DNA of 24,902 bases from Basidiobolus ranarum (Eukaryota; Basidiobolomycota; Basidiobolomycetes; Basidiobolales), in contig JASJQH010007021.1 of the NCBI GenBank assembly GCA_040143965.1, forward strand, positions 1 to 24,902, in the 5' to 3' direction. The notes beneath the pieces were generated by a model. It worked only from the letters and a program-made list of their open reading frames with translations, ran no database searches and was not told the origin of the DNA. A program made the position numbers and the translations under genes. This document shows positions 1-15,791 of the stretch, piece after piece (within the stretch, counting starts at the first letter, position 1; every line of letters begins with the position of its first letter).

Positions 1-134
1 CAGCCAACTGGACCCCCGGTAAGGACGTGATTGTCCATGTGAGTGTGAGCAATGAGGAAGCTGAGAAGGAGTTCCCCGGCTACAGACAAGTCAGACCCTA
101 CCTTCGTTTCGCTTCTCTACCAGCCGATGCTTAA
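1..134 (+). CDS. 1-Cys peroxiredoxin (Prx6/Prx1 type), C-terminal fragment
   Basis: Reading from base 3, an open frame of 43 codons ends at the TAA at 132-134. The peptide starts ANWTPGKDVIV and continues through SNEEAEKEFPGY to a PYLRF ending. This is the C-terminal region of 1-Cys peroxiredoxins (PRDX6, yeast Prx1), where a W-x-x-G-x-x-V-I-V strand is followed by an EEA-K-x-FP helix and a final YLR. Family members reduce hydrogen peroxide and organic peroxides in the cytosol or mitochondria. The thioredoxin fold and the peroxidatic cysteine lie outside the window, so neither activity nor targeting can be judged. The left edge falls inside the gene. The next gene is convergent. A related 2-Cys member is unlikely, because those end in a shorter tail with a resolving cysteine, which is absent here. 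Confidence 0.75.
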   Translation, partial: ANWTPGKDVIVHVSVSNEEAEKEFPGYRQVRPYLRFASLPADA

Positions 135-191
135 TCCAGATGGCTGTACAAGCACTAAACTCTTTTAAGATGCATACATACATTCATACAT

Positions 192-197
192 AATAAA
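192..197 (+). terminator. AATAAA polyadenylation signal of the peroxiredoxin gene
   Basis: A canonical AATAAA hexamer lies 58 bases after the stop codon, within a CATA-rich stretch. Its placement fits 3' end formation for the upstream gene. There is no transcript evidence. Confidence 0.5.
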
Positions 198-570
198 TCA
201 ATTTCGCAATGCAGAACAATCCGATATACGTGACATTAGTAAAAGCCTAAAAAAAATTATGGGAATTTCAATGATTGGGAGAGATCCGCTGTCTGAACTT
301 TTGGTTAGTAAATCTTTGATTCAGGAACATATTATTCTGGAATCGGATGTTCCATTTCGGGTTTTGTCATCACGTTGATGCATGCAACTATATCCAGATA
401 ACTGATCTAAAACTAGTCTCAGTTTGAAAAGCTTTGAAAACCCTTCAGGTACACCACATGGAGACTGCGCATGAGCTTATTCCATGACAAGAATTTATTT
501 CCTTCATAAGAAAATCTAGGTATGAATCTCGCAGGGAGATTGAGCCAAACTAAGTATAAATACTGTTATA

Positions 571-618
571 GTGTGCATATGCGTGCGGGAGGGTGGGTGT
601 GGTGTGTACGTATATATG
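571..618. repeat. GT/G-rich low-complexity tract
   Basis: This is a 48-base stretch of mostly alternating purine-pyrimidine (GTGTG, GGGTGGGTGTGGTGTG, then TATATATG), lying just 3' of the CNNM stop codon. GT/U-rich tracts often accompany cleavage and polyadenylation sites. Here it could serve either convergent gene, or be a simple microsatellite remnant. Confidence 0.4.
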
Positions 619-632
619 TCTAAGAATGCAAA

Positions 633-2388
633 TTAAATGGATCCACCTAAGAGTGCGGTTCTTTCATTAGGTTTTTCCAGACTTCCTCGATGTTCCAGAA
701 CATCGGGGCGATTGGAGCTAAATAATCCTTTTGACCATTTTTTGTTTTCCGTTGGGATGGTCAGCAAGTCAGCTTTTTGGTTGGGGATCGTTGTGTTGAT
801 CGGACTATTAGTGTCCCCTTGAGCGGAACGACGACGTATCCACGGGTTGATGGCTCTTATTACTCTTACTTTTTTGGCTACGTCGACAAATACGTCGGTT
901 TCGTCGACAATCTCTTCCTGTATTATCTCTTCAAGTACATCTTCCAGAGTAATCACTCCGATAGGACTGAAGGGCTTAGCAGGGTCAATGACTTGCGCCA
1001 TGTGACCTGGTTCGAGAAAGGGATTGATTAATACAGTTCGACTTTATAAATATCCATGATATTTGAACTTACTTCCTCCTTCTTGGAATCTATTTAACAA
1101 ATCGAACAAGGACTCATCTAAATTAACCTTTGGGCTGTCGAAAATCTTCACCTCGCTGACAGGAACAGCATCTTCAGGATTAAGAAGGATCAAGTTCTAA
1201 GGGCGCGTGATGATGTTAAGTTATTGTTCCAGTGTAATTATGGAGACATTTGGCACTTACTTTTACCAACAAGACACCGATGATGTTGCTCTTCTCTCCT
1301 TTGAAGATCGGCACTCGACTATGCCCAGCACGTAAAATGTTGGTCATAGTTCTACGGTCCAACTTGGACTCATAGCTAAGGGAGAAAACGAACTTCATGG
1401 GGGTCATGACCTCCTTTACCGTCTTACTGCTCAAGTCCAAAGCTCCTTGGATGATGGTTACCTCGTCATGTGTCAATGAGCCACCTTGAGTGCTCTCATG
1501 CAAGGAAACAAGTTCACGGAGCTCTATACACAAATGGTTATGATGGGATACTAAAGGTAAAAGTAACGCCATATAAGGTACCTGCACGACGGTAAATCAC
1601 CCCATGATGTTCACCTAGAATCCAATCCAAAAGACATGCAATTGGGAATGCAACAATCCACTAAAGGAAATAATCAACAAGTTAATCTCTCTAGAACCCT
1701 TTCCATTGAAGATCATGTAACTTACCATAATCCAGATGAGAATACGAACAGGCCTTGAGAAATCAATTCAATCAATATAGAATCCTTCCTACTAGCTCAA
1801 ATGAAAATATTTACCAGGCGAAAAATGCTCCTACTCTCAGACCGTGGCGAGAACACACCGACTGAGGGATAATCTCACCAAACAGTACAATTAATCCGGT
1901 CGATACTAGGATGGCAGTTAAACCTCCACCACCAAATAAAGAGTCGAACATAATAGGAAGAGTTTCGTTCACCAATGTATTTGTCAACAACAAAGTAACT
2001 AACAAAAGATGTCCGTTTTCACGAATAGGTTGAATTCTTGCCGCGTACTTTTTTTGCTTTTCATCTCCAGAAGTAGCAAGGATGTGTAGATTGGTTTGGT
2101 CTAAGGACATTAAGCCCAGTGTTAAGCCTATAAGAAATAATTGGTCAACAAACGATTCATAAAGAATAGATCTACTTCAAACGTACCTGCTACCAAACCT
2201 CCTAACAGAACCAAAAATACTGCTACACCAAGGTACAACCAAAACATCGGCCCACTCCTAGCTAACTCCAGTTTTTCAGCATTAAGCAAAGGTGAATTGA
2301 TAGGTGCTGCCCATACGGCAACCATAGCCTTTGATATTAGTATGACTAAACCTGAACCTTTCAACAAGGGTAACCGGGGCGTACTCAT
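633..2388 (-). CDS. CNNM/Mam3-family membrane protein (DUF21 plus CBS pair)
   Basis: There are seven exons on the minus strand: 2388-2187, 2127-1815, 1753-1726, 1660-1582, 1523-1261, 1196-1073 and 1006-633. They encode about 460 aa. An N-terminal hydrophobic stretch and a membrane helix (FWLYLGVAVFLVLLGGLVAG, about residues 49-68) lead into the DUF21 signature GLTLGLMSLD. This is followed by PIRENGHLLLVTLLLTNTLVNETLP and FGEIIPQSVCSRHGL, the classic CNNM transmembrane block. The RRAELRELVSLHES linker helix then enters the CBS pair, with MTPMKFVFSL, GHSRVPIF, the HMAQV strand and GVITLEDVLEEIIQEEIVDETD (about residues 352-373). Yeast Mam3 acts at the vacuole in manganese and metal homeostasis; animal CNNMs handle Mg2+. 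The ion carried here cannot be read from the sequence. The protein ends about 90 residues after the CBS domains in an RTALLGG tail, so it is shorter than yeast Mam3. The start ATG is the first in frame and precedes the membrane segment closely. Confidence 0.88.
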
Positions 2389-3249
2389 TGTTTATTGCGT
2401 AAGGAGACCAAAGGAACAAGAAGAGTTTAAATCGAAGTTACACTTTACACCCTGCACCATATGACCTTCAAATCGCTTAAATCACCCATTGAAAAAGAAA
2501 GCATCCCAATTCACAAATTCCCGAATGGATTGATTACGTTTAGATAAACCGGAATTTACTTGCACCATCTCCAACGTAAAACAATGGTTCGAAACCTCAA
2601 AACCGGTCCAGAAAATTTGTTAAATGAATTGATTTATTTACCAACACATACCAACACATCAAACTATCTTTACCTTATTAGGAACTCCTCCCTACTGGAT
2701 ATCTGGAAAATCTACTTGTCGCTAGACTAATCTATTACAATCTCGGGACAAATGGGATCAAAATCTGATTCATGCAGGCGCACATGGGAACACGGACTTC
2801 CAAAATTTCAGGATATGCATCGGAAGCTGAGGAAGTTAGGGTTAGAGAAGCAGGTGGAAAGGGATACAAGAAATAAAAGGGAATAAAGGGATACAAAATA
2901 AAGGATGAATCATCGTTGAAACTGGACTAAGTTAGGAAGATTTATCACGCGAACCGCTGCTTTAACACTACATACCAACTTTATCTCGATTAGGGCTTGT
3001 ACCACAGCTGAGTTATCTCATATATCCATAGATAATCGTTTCCATGCCCAGCAAGTACCACCCCATTGCGTTGTAAGTACTACCGCTAACATGATACAAA
3101 AATTGTGGTGTTTATTTTGAAGACAAATACATGTTCACGATTTACAAATAAAGATATCAACTGGGCGAATGAAGTATATCTGTTGTCCGAGAATAATTAA
3201 AAAAGGCATTCGGAAGGAGTGCAAGATGAAAAAAATTTCTTCCAGGCGG
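2389..3249. other. Intergenic region: CNNM upstream and INO80 3' flank
   Basis: This region lies between two minus-strand genes, so it holds the promoter and 5' leader of the CNNM gene (near 2389 upward) and the 3' untranslated region of INO80 (below 3250). Around 2859-2906 there is an imperfect direct repeat of AAAGGGATACAA with AATAAAGG units. I see no supportable coding exon. A GGTTCGAAACC at about 2586 resembles a tRNA B box, but no cloverleaf forms around it. Confidence 0.55.
3111..3116 (-). terminator. AATAAA polyadenylation signal of INO80
   Basis: TTTATT on the plus strand reads AATAAA on the minus strand, about 135 bases beyond the INO80 stop codon. It is the first canonical hexamer downstream and is a plausible 3' end signal. 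Confidence 0.4.
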
Positions 3250-9360
<6,111 letters not shown>

Positions 9361-9983
9361 ATTTATGTTGGAAACTGACAATAAAACACACAAATCTAAA
9401 CTCGAGTTGGTGTAGTAGGTAATCAAGAATACAATTTATCTTTATATTCTTTCTCGAGATTACCAACGTACACTTGGCTTGGTAAAGGGGAAAATCTAGT
9501 TTTAATCAAAGAAAAAGTTAAAGGCCCTCGTGTTCTAATAGTAAACTTCTTAAACCGACAAAGGCCATCTGAACAATGTCATTAAAGTCCATCACCCGAA
9601 ATCCGAGATATCACGTGGATTGTCGCGCCTGTGATAACGACCTTCATAATTTTTTTCAAAATTCCATTTGGGAAGGATCGATAGGATTAAAGATAAATAG
9701 AAAACATTAAACATTGGCGATGATTTGTGCTATACAGATGTCCTGGAGATTTGTGCTAGTCCTAGGCGATACTAGATAATAAATTTGATCGATTCCCATT
9801 CATTCTCGTCATGCTTTTGTATCTAGCTACCAATGACACGTTATTCTCAGTATAAAGCATGGATGTTCACCAGGTCAGATGCAATAAGCCACAGCCTCTT
9901 ATACTGTAGCTTTGGTTAGGGCAGAAACTTTATTTTCTTATAGATTCTGATATTAGATCAACGATACATATCAAAATGCTTTA
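9361..9983. other. Intergenic region: INO80 upstream and HAD gene 3' flank
   Basis: This is about 620 bases between the INO80 start and the stop of the next minus-strand gene, and must contain the INO80 promoter and leader. A CACGTG E-box sits at 9612-9617. The frame of INO80 stays open upstream to about 9426 without another ATG. I see no other gene. Confidence 0.55.
9612..9617. promoter_or_regulatory. CACGTG E-box upstream of INO80
   Basis: A perfect CACGTG palindrome lies about 250 bases upstream of the INO80 start codon, within TATCACGTGGAT. In fungi this core is bound by bHLH factors such as Cbf1 or Pho4. A six-base site can occur by chance, so a regulatory role is only suggested by position. 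Confidence 0.25.
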
Positions 9984-9985
9984 TT
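9980..9985 (-). terminator. AATAAA hexamer overlapping the HAD gene stop codon
   Basis: On the minus strand the end of the gene reads CGTTAATAAAGC, so the TAA stop at 9986-9984 is part of the AATAAA hexamer. If this is the used signal, the 3' untranslated region would be only some tens of bases. A weaker signal further on could be used instead. Confidence 0.35.
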
Positions 9986-10936
9986 AACGGATTGTGACCA
10001 TAAGCTCACTCCAATCTTCAATGCTATAAACTACTTTAGATTGATGATATTCTCTAGCCTGTGATAGAGGCTTTAGTTCGATGTCATAAACTTGCAACTT
10101 CTTACGGAGAGACGTATTGTTTCCAACGACAATACCATAGTCAGCCTCAACTAAAATAGAACGTATATGAATATTTACGATGAAAGTTGATCAGATTTAC
10201 TTGCACACTTACGAAGGCATTCCAAATCAGTTGAAGAATCTCCAATATACATTGAGGCGGTTCCTTCAGGCTTGTGTAGTTTTTTGAAAGCCCTTAACTT
10301 ATCACCAGCAACCACAACACTCGGGAGAATATTTCCGGTAGAAGTACCGGTTTTGTCAAACTCTAAATCATTAGCAATAATAGAGAGTTCACCTTCTGAT
10401 ATCGATTTTAAAGCACCAGCAATCCAGTCTTTGGACCAGTTTACCGAAAGAACGTGAAGTTCTCGCTCACTATGCTTGGCATACTTTTTTAAAAACTCTA
10501 ACGAATGTGGCCTAAGCATAAGTTCACTACCACCTCTTCTTAATTCTTCTCGGGTCACTCCAGACAGAGCTAAGCCTTTACTTACACGGGCCAAAGAGCG
10601 CAACTCTACCTCTTTCAAAGCATCTAAAAAATAATAAAGCTGTTCCAAAGTTCCGTTTTGTGTAGGTTGGGGTGGAAGTTTTGCAGAATATTTGGTGTAG
10701 TCTTCCCCGTATGCCTCCTCAAAGTAAGACCAAGGTGGAATAGAGGAAACCTGTGTTGTGTTACGAGCCTCACGTACTTTATAAGCTGTCTTCGCCAAAG
10801 ATGAAATAGAATCTTGCTGGGATATAGTCTCATCAAAGTCAGTCACTAGCAAGCCAATTGGGCGAATTCTACATGCTGTAGCCATGTTTCTCAAGTAAAG
10901 TAACGGCAACAAAACCGGTAGTTGAAATAACCTCAT
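9984..10936 (-). CDS. HAD-superfamily phosphatase
   Basis: Two exons, 10936-10213 and 10150-9984, give 296 aa, with a split leucine codon inside DLECLLEADYGIVVG. Motif I is DFDET with D33 as nucleophile and D35 as acid/base. Motif II is LSVNWS with S164. The motif III lysine is K213 (AGDKLRAF). Motif IV is IGDSSTDLECL with D233 and D237. The long stretch between motifs I and II is a C1-type helical cap, as in phosphoserine phosphatase and fungal Cto1-like proteins. It is therefore a Mg2+-dependent phosphatase; the substrate is not evident. The first ATG adds a hydrophobic leader, MRLFQLPVLLPLLYLRN, before a second in-frame ATG at 10885 where the conserved fold begins. The leader could be a mitochondrial or secretory signal, or the shorter form may be the main product. 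It is divergent from PHS1, with 341 bases between. Confidence 0.82.
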
Positions 10937-11277
10937 TTCAAAGGTTATCAGCTTCTTCTAAGTTGGTCTGATTAACTAATATAGCGAGCAAATTTGATTT
11001 ATGTCATATTAAGGCAAAAGAGAGGAACAAATGGTATACTGGTTATTTGCGTGATGAGCAAAATATTTATTGATTTAACATTAAACAAGAAAATATAGCC
11101 TCATCTAAAAAGGAAATATTTTTATGTTAAAGTGTAGTATAACATACATTCTCCGTATTGGCTAAAAATTGCTAAGAATGGGATTTGGGGTGATTTTTCC
11201 AGGTCAAGTGTTGAATATCTTGAAATTCCTCCACACCATTTCCCTAGCTACCACTTTAGTTTACAGCTGTAAGGACT
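10937..11277. other. Divergent promoter region, HAD phosphatase and PHS1
   Basis: This 341-base AT-rich stretch lies between two divergent start codons and must hold both promoters. AGGTCAAGTGTTGAAT occurs at 11201-11216, 62 bases before the PHS1 ATG. A near copy occurs in the SF3A2/formin intergenic region. No coding exon is apparent. Confidence 0.55.
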
Positions 11278-12233
11278 ATGACACCTAGAAGAAATCGGGA
11301 GCCTTCATTAGTGACCACAGGATACCTCGTTATTTACAACGTACTATCTTGGTTTGCTTGGACTTATGTCCTCATGTGGACACTTGGCGAAGTATGGAAT
11401 AAATCTGGAGATTACACCCAGAATTGCAGCAAGATTGGCTGGACTCTGACTCTCGTACAAACCGGTGCTGTTTTAGAGGTAATAATCCGAACCATATTTT
11501 ACCAAAAAACTGTTCTAACTTTGCCTCCAATAGATCCTTCACTCCATCATAGGTAACTAGTACTGTGTTGTAAGCTAAATTAGAGCAACATTAATATTTT
11601 TGATATAGGTATTGTCCGCTCTCCAGTCTTAACTACCACCATCCAGGTATTCTCTCGAGTCATGCTTGTTTGGGGTATTCTTTTCTTATTCCCCATCCCC
11701 GAGGTAGGTTATCAAGAGACATTTCGTTGTCGGAAAATTCGCATAACGTTTTTCAACTTTTTTAGGTTCATGAACACTGGGCCTTTACAACAATGACTGT
11801 TGCTTGGTGCATCACCGAGTCGATTCGTTACTTGTATTATGCTTTGAATCTTTTAAATATTCAATCCAGTCTTCTTGTATGGGCACGGTATGGTTGTTTG
11901 ATTGTAAAGTCGATATTGTTATGATGTAATAACGTCAATTCATTGTATCGTAGCTATACTTTCTTCTATGCTCTTTACCCTCTTGGAGCTACCAGTGAAG
12001 CTATTCTCATATACCAGTCATTGAGTGCAGCCAAAAGTCTTAATATTTATTATTACTACTACCTTGTCTTCTTACTGTTCACATACCCTCCTGGTAAGCG
12101 TTAATTGATAGATTCGTATGAATTCATTGAAGCTCACATTTCTTTTATCTGCGTAGTGTTCCTTCATATGTACACGCATATGATGATTCAAAGAAAGAAA
12201 TATCTCTCTCCCAAGAGCAAAAAAAGCGAATAG
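11278..12233 (+). CDS. PHS1: Very-long-chain (3R)-3-hydroxyacyl-CoA dehydratase
   Basis: Six exons, 11278-11478, 11534-11552, 11609-11703, 11766-11887, 11954-12093 and 12157-12233, join in frame to 217 aa, the length of yeast Phs1. The enzyme removes water from 3-hydroxyacyl-CoA, the third step of each very-long-chain fatty acid elongation cycle in the ER membrane. Recognisable blocks are YLVIYNVLSWFAW, LEILHSIIGIVRSPVLTT, SRVMLVWGIL, WCITESIRYLYYAL and RYTFFYALYPLGATSE. The last carries the catalytic pair Y154 and E161, spaced as in yeast Y149/E156. Several hydrophobic stretches match the six-helix family topology. The C-terminus ends KKSE, a dilysine KKxx ER-retrieval signal. Exon 2 is only 19 bases and encodes part of the conserved EILHSIIG block, so it must be included for a functional protein. 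Confidence 0.95.
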
Positions 12234-12356
12234 GCAACAATAGAAGTCCTTTTCTCACTCCTTCAACTTGCTTCTGCTAACAGCAACTTTTGAATACAAG
12301 ATTCGAACCCCCATTTCTCTGGGCCCCATTGTTATTTATTCAAATGTCATAATTCA

Positions 12357-12362
12357 AATAAA
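12357..12362 (+). terminator. AATAAA polyadenylation signal of PHS1
   Basis: A canonical AATAAA lies about 124 bases after the PHS1 stop codon and is the first such hexamer downstream. It is followed by GTTTTTATAG. Confidence 0.5.
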
Positions 12363-12420
12363 AGAGGTTTTTATAGCGTTACTCGTGCGTGAATGGTATC
12401 ATTAGTAGGTTGTATACCGA

Positions 12421-12435
12421 GGTCTCGTCGAGATC
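12421..12435. repeat. 15-base near-palindrome
   Basis: GGTCTCGTCGAGATC is self-complementary about the central T except for one G-T pair. It sits eight bases before the larger inverted repeat. Confidence 0.45.
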
Positions 12436-12442
12436 ACCAAAA

Positions 12443-12496
12443 CGTTTTTTCGGTAATTGATTTACCAGTTTAATTAGCGACTTAATTACCGAAACG
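12443..12496. repeat. Inverted repeat with 25-base spacer
   Basis: The left arm, CGTTTTTTCGGTAATT at 12443-12458, and the right arm, AATTACCGAAACG at 12484-12496, are reverse complements. The core is a perfect 11-base match, TTTCGGTAATT to AATTACCGAAA, and the outer CGTTT also matches if a three-T insertion is allowed. It could fold as a hairpin in RNA downstream of PHS1, be a paired binding site upstream of the muniscin gene, or be the remnant of a small inverted-repeat element. Confidence 0.6.
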
Positions 12497-12889
12497 GCTC
12501 TAGATAGATATTTTTATAATCGAAGCAAATTGGTTCTTTCTAGAAATGCTTTCCAACACAGATAATATCATTGTGACTGGCTGGCTAACATTCGGTGTGA
12601 GATGATGTAAACACACAAAACATCAAACCGATCCGTTTAATAAATCCAATATGAGGCGCGTGTCAGACTGTGCAAGCAGTGCTGGTATCACTAGAATTGC
12701 TGATTACTGATTTTAGATAATTCTATTTTCTTCTGAATTCCTAACGTGAATGAAACTAGCTTTCCTTCCTAGACTATAAACCTACTTCTGAGAGTAAATC
12801 TTACTTGTCGTTTCATTAAACTTACTATTCTCCTCTCCCCTTTCTTTCCACTGTTTACAACCCAAAGTTCTGTTGAAATCTTCTTCGAA

Positions 12890-15791
12890 ATGAGATATGT
12901 TGACGTGTTTTTGGTATGTTTACTCGTTTTTTCTTTCGGGAACCCAATATTCATGACCATTATCTCGACAGAATGATAGGCCCAAAGAAAGCTTTGACCT
13001 TCTATCTAATCGACTAAAGAAAGCCAAGGTTTTAAACGAAGAAGTGGCCGACTTTTTCAAAGAAAGGTATACATTAGTACGGGATTTCTTCGAGTAAAAC
13101 CATGACTGAACCTCTCTTAAAAACCACTTTATGCCATAAGAGCACTTATTGAGGAAACATATTCCAAAGCTCTATTGAAGTTGGTAAATAAGAAATTTGT
13201 CTCAGATAAAACTACTCTTGGGTACGTCTTATATATTTATTATCTTCAAAGGAATAGAGATTTATTTCTACTTTTTTCACTTGTTCTCTTTCGTAACAGT
13301 ACTCTGGGTGCCGTCTGGGGTCAGATCGTTCATGAAGTACAAGAGACTAGCAATCTACACACTGACTTTGGTAAAAAAATATTGGAAGAAGTTGCTAAAC
13401 CACTTCGTGAATGTCATATGGTAGATTCCGAATGGAATGGTCTCAAGAGTGTAAGCCTATGGACAGAATTTCAAATGCTTAGAAATATCATTACTAATCA
13501 TGGTCCTTTGATAGCATGAGGCATCCATATCGAAGATAATTAAGGATTACGATGAAACCAACGCCAAAACGATCAAGGTTATTATTTCCTTTGAGCTAGT
13601 CAGTTAAATATCTATTAACGCCAAATATAGCACAAAAAAACCGCCGAAAAGAGCTCGGGGAAGAAGGCCATAACAACTGGTACATTACTAATGCAAACAT
13701 CATGAAATCCCCACAACTAAACCAAATCCACCTTTATGCAGCCAAGAAACTTGCTGAATCTTCCAAAGCGCTGGAGGATAGTATCCAAAGCTGGATGCAT
13801 GATGCTCCTGCCCTGTTCAATGTAACGGATAAATCAATATCTTTGCTAATTGACAAAATACTTACTATTTCAAAAGAAATACAACAAAGTTGATTCGACA
13901 AGACTTTCCTGTCTCAAGACTACATTTAGCAGATACGTGGAACTGGAAATTGAGCAGAATAAGGCCCAAATCCAGGTAAATAATCAATTATTTGCGATTG
14001 CATCATGGAAATACTCAAACACTCTGCTATAGCAACACGAGCAAACGTTGAACACCGTCCTTCAATTTAGTATCCAAGAAGAGCTCGATAGCTTTTGCGC
14101 TAATAAGCCACAGAATTTTGAAAGAATCGGTAATGATTCATGTGTACGTTCTCTTCGCTTTGACACAATGGCTGATTGCTCTCACTTTCAGTATCCATAA
14201 ATGAAAATGCTATAGCAACTGAGCCAGTTCAGCGCAGCAATGGGTTCGATCGAACTAATACGGACCACAGGTGAGTGTTTGAGAAATTTGGTGGCAGATT
14301 TGACGTCACCTAAATGCTAATCTTTCATTAGTGATAGATATTCGCAACCAGTTCAATCGAACACTTTTAATTTCGAGGAGCCTGTAAGTAATCCTACTAG
14401 TCTCTACATTTACCCACTCTGTATTTATATTGGTTTGTTTATAGACCAATCTTGCCATTGATAACAGTGACATCAATCCATTCCGTAACAATGGTCCTAG
14501 TGCACTACCTACAACTACAGTTGATTCAGAGGGATATTCTGTTCCTTCAACTGAATCTACTGCATGGACCCAGATGGCTGGAGAGCCAAATACCCTGTTG
14601 GCAGATGAGAATGAGGCCAATGGAGCCAGAATGAAGATTGATATTCAAGACAAGGTTATTACTGAAGAGCCTGCTGAGGCGTCCAAAGCTCTGACTCGAG
14701 TGAGCAGTACACTAAGATTAAAGAACACCATCAAGAGAAATACTCTTCGAGGTAGAAGGGATACTAGAAATAGAACCTCTTCTGTCGAGTGGTTGGAACG
14801 TAACAATTCAAATGGTACCCAAATCGCTCCTGGGACCACCATAACCACATCCTCGTTGGAGGCTCGCTTGGAATCATTAGATGGCGCTGCTAAATCTACT
14901 GATGCCAATGGTACATTTAAATTCCCTGACGCTGGACGTAACACTTTGGCGCGACGTGATAGCGTGATGCCAAGACTTTCAATGTTCCCATCGAACCTTA
15001 GTCTTTCTTCCGGCAATTCTGAACATACAGGCACCTCAGAAACTAACGGGTTAAATGGGTTTGTCTCTGAGGTTGTAAACGTTCTCTTTAACAACGGTCA
15101 AATCTCCAAGGTGTTTATCACCGGTGAAGTAAGTATCTCGGGGGCTTCCGTCAATCCTATCAAGATAGCCATCAAAGATGTCAAATCCTTTGAGCGTCTC
15201 ATTCCTAATCAAAACTTCATCTCGCCCATTGACGAAGAGACTGGTATTTACGAGTTAAACATTGGAGCACTGACTCAGAGTAACGTCTCTAAAGCCACCA
15301 TATTCAAGTACCAACTACACATTGATGAGGCACAGAGATCCCAGTATGTCCCCATACTTTTAAGCTCTGTATGGAAATGCGAAGAAACATTGACTTCTCT
15401 AGTAGTTACTTACCAAGCAAATCCTGATTGTCTGTTAAAGGGCAGCTTATCGGAAGCTTCCATTGTACTTCCCGTCGATGATAATGTTACTCATGTACAA
15501 TCCAAGCCATTGGGTGTTTGGAATGCAGAGAAACAACGTCTCTTGTGGCAAGTTGCAGATATCGATTTCAACTCGAATGAATCGCAAAAATTGCTTGCCC
15601 GATTTGAGACAAAGACTCAAGGACATCCTGCTTCAGTAGCAGCCAAGTTTACACATAAAGAAAGCATCCTGTCTCCAATGCATTTCGAACTAACCGATGT
15701 AGAGAATGGATCAGTAAATCTTCATTACAAGTTAACCACTGGAAAATATATCGCTGCCCCAGGTGGCGTTCCAAGTGGTATCTCGCAATGA
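12890..15791 (+). CDS. Muniscin (Syp1/FCHO): F-BAR plus mu-homology endocytic adaptor
   Basis: Twelve exons join in frame to 738 aa: 12890-12913, 12972-13066, 13141-13221, 13300-13450, 13515-13577, 13631-13679, 13742-13821, 13877-13975, 14033-14129, 14192-14270, 14332-14383 and 14445-15791. Residues 1 to about 245 form an F-BAR domain, with RYVDVFLNDRPKESFD, RLKKAKVLNEEVADFFKERA and LIEETYSKALLKL at the start and KYNKVDSTRLSCLKTTFSRY near its end. The middle is Ser/Thr-rich and probably disordered. It contains INPF (NPF at 301-303), an EH-domain ligand fitting Ede1/Eps15 partners, then TTVDSEGYSVPST. The C-terminal mu-homology domain spans about 490-738 (FVSEVVNVLFNNGQISKV, GVWNAEKQRLLWQV). 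Muniscins bind curved plasma membrane, early endocytic scaffold proteins and cargo at the start of clathrin-mediated endocytosis. The first exon is only 24 bases but supplies the expected MRYVDVFL start of the F-BAR. Confidence 0.92.

Larger units (their letters stand above)
135..632. other. Convergent intergenic region, peroxiredoxin to CNNM
   Basis: This is about 500 bases between two convergent 3' ends. It holds a degenerate CATA repeat (about 173-190), the AATAAA at 192-197 and a GT-rich tract at 571-618. I see no open frame with family resemblance and no RNA gene. Confidence 0.6.
12234..12889. other. Intergenic region, PHS1 to muniscin
   Basis: This is about 650 bases between tandem plus-strand genes. 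It contains the PHS1 3' flank with AATAAA at 12357, a near-palindrome at 12421-12435, an inverted repeat at 12443-12496 and a pyrimidine-rich leader (about 12765-12890) before the muniscin start. I see no coding exon with family resemblance. Confidence 0.55.

Noticed and set aside
2581-2600. GGTTCGAAACC resembling a Pol III B box
   Set aside because: No matching A box at the right distance and no cloverleaf; a match to one short box is not enough.
9947-9962. CTGATATTAGATCA shared exactly with 18560-18573
   Set aside because: An exact 14-mer pair is expected about once or twice by chance in 25 kb on two strands, and the two copies lie in unrelated contexts.
12296-12320. GGGGGTTCGAATC on the minus strand, resembling a tRNA T arm / B box
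   Set aside because: The T stem does not pair (GGGGG against CTTGT) and no acceptor, D or anticodon stem can be built around it.
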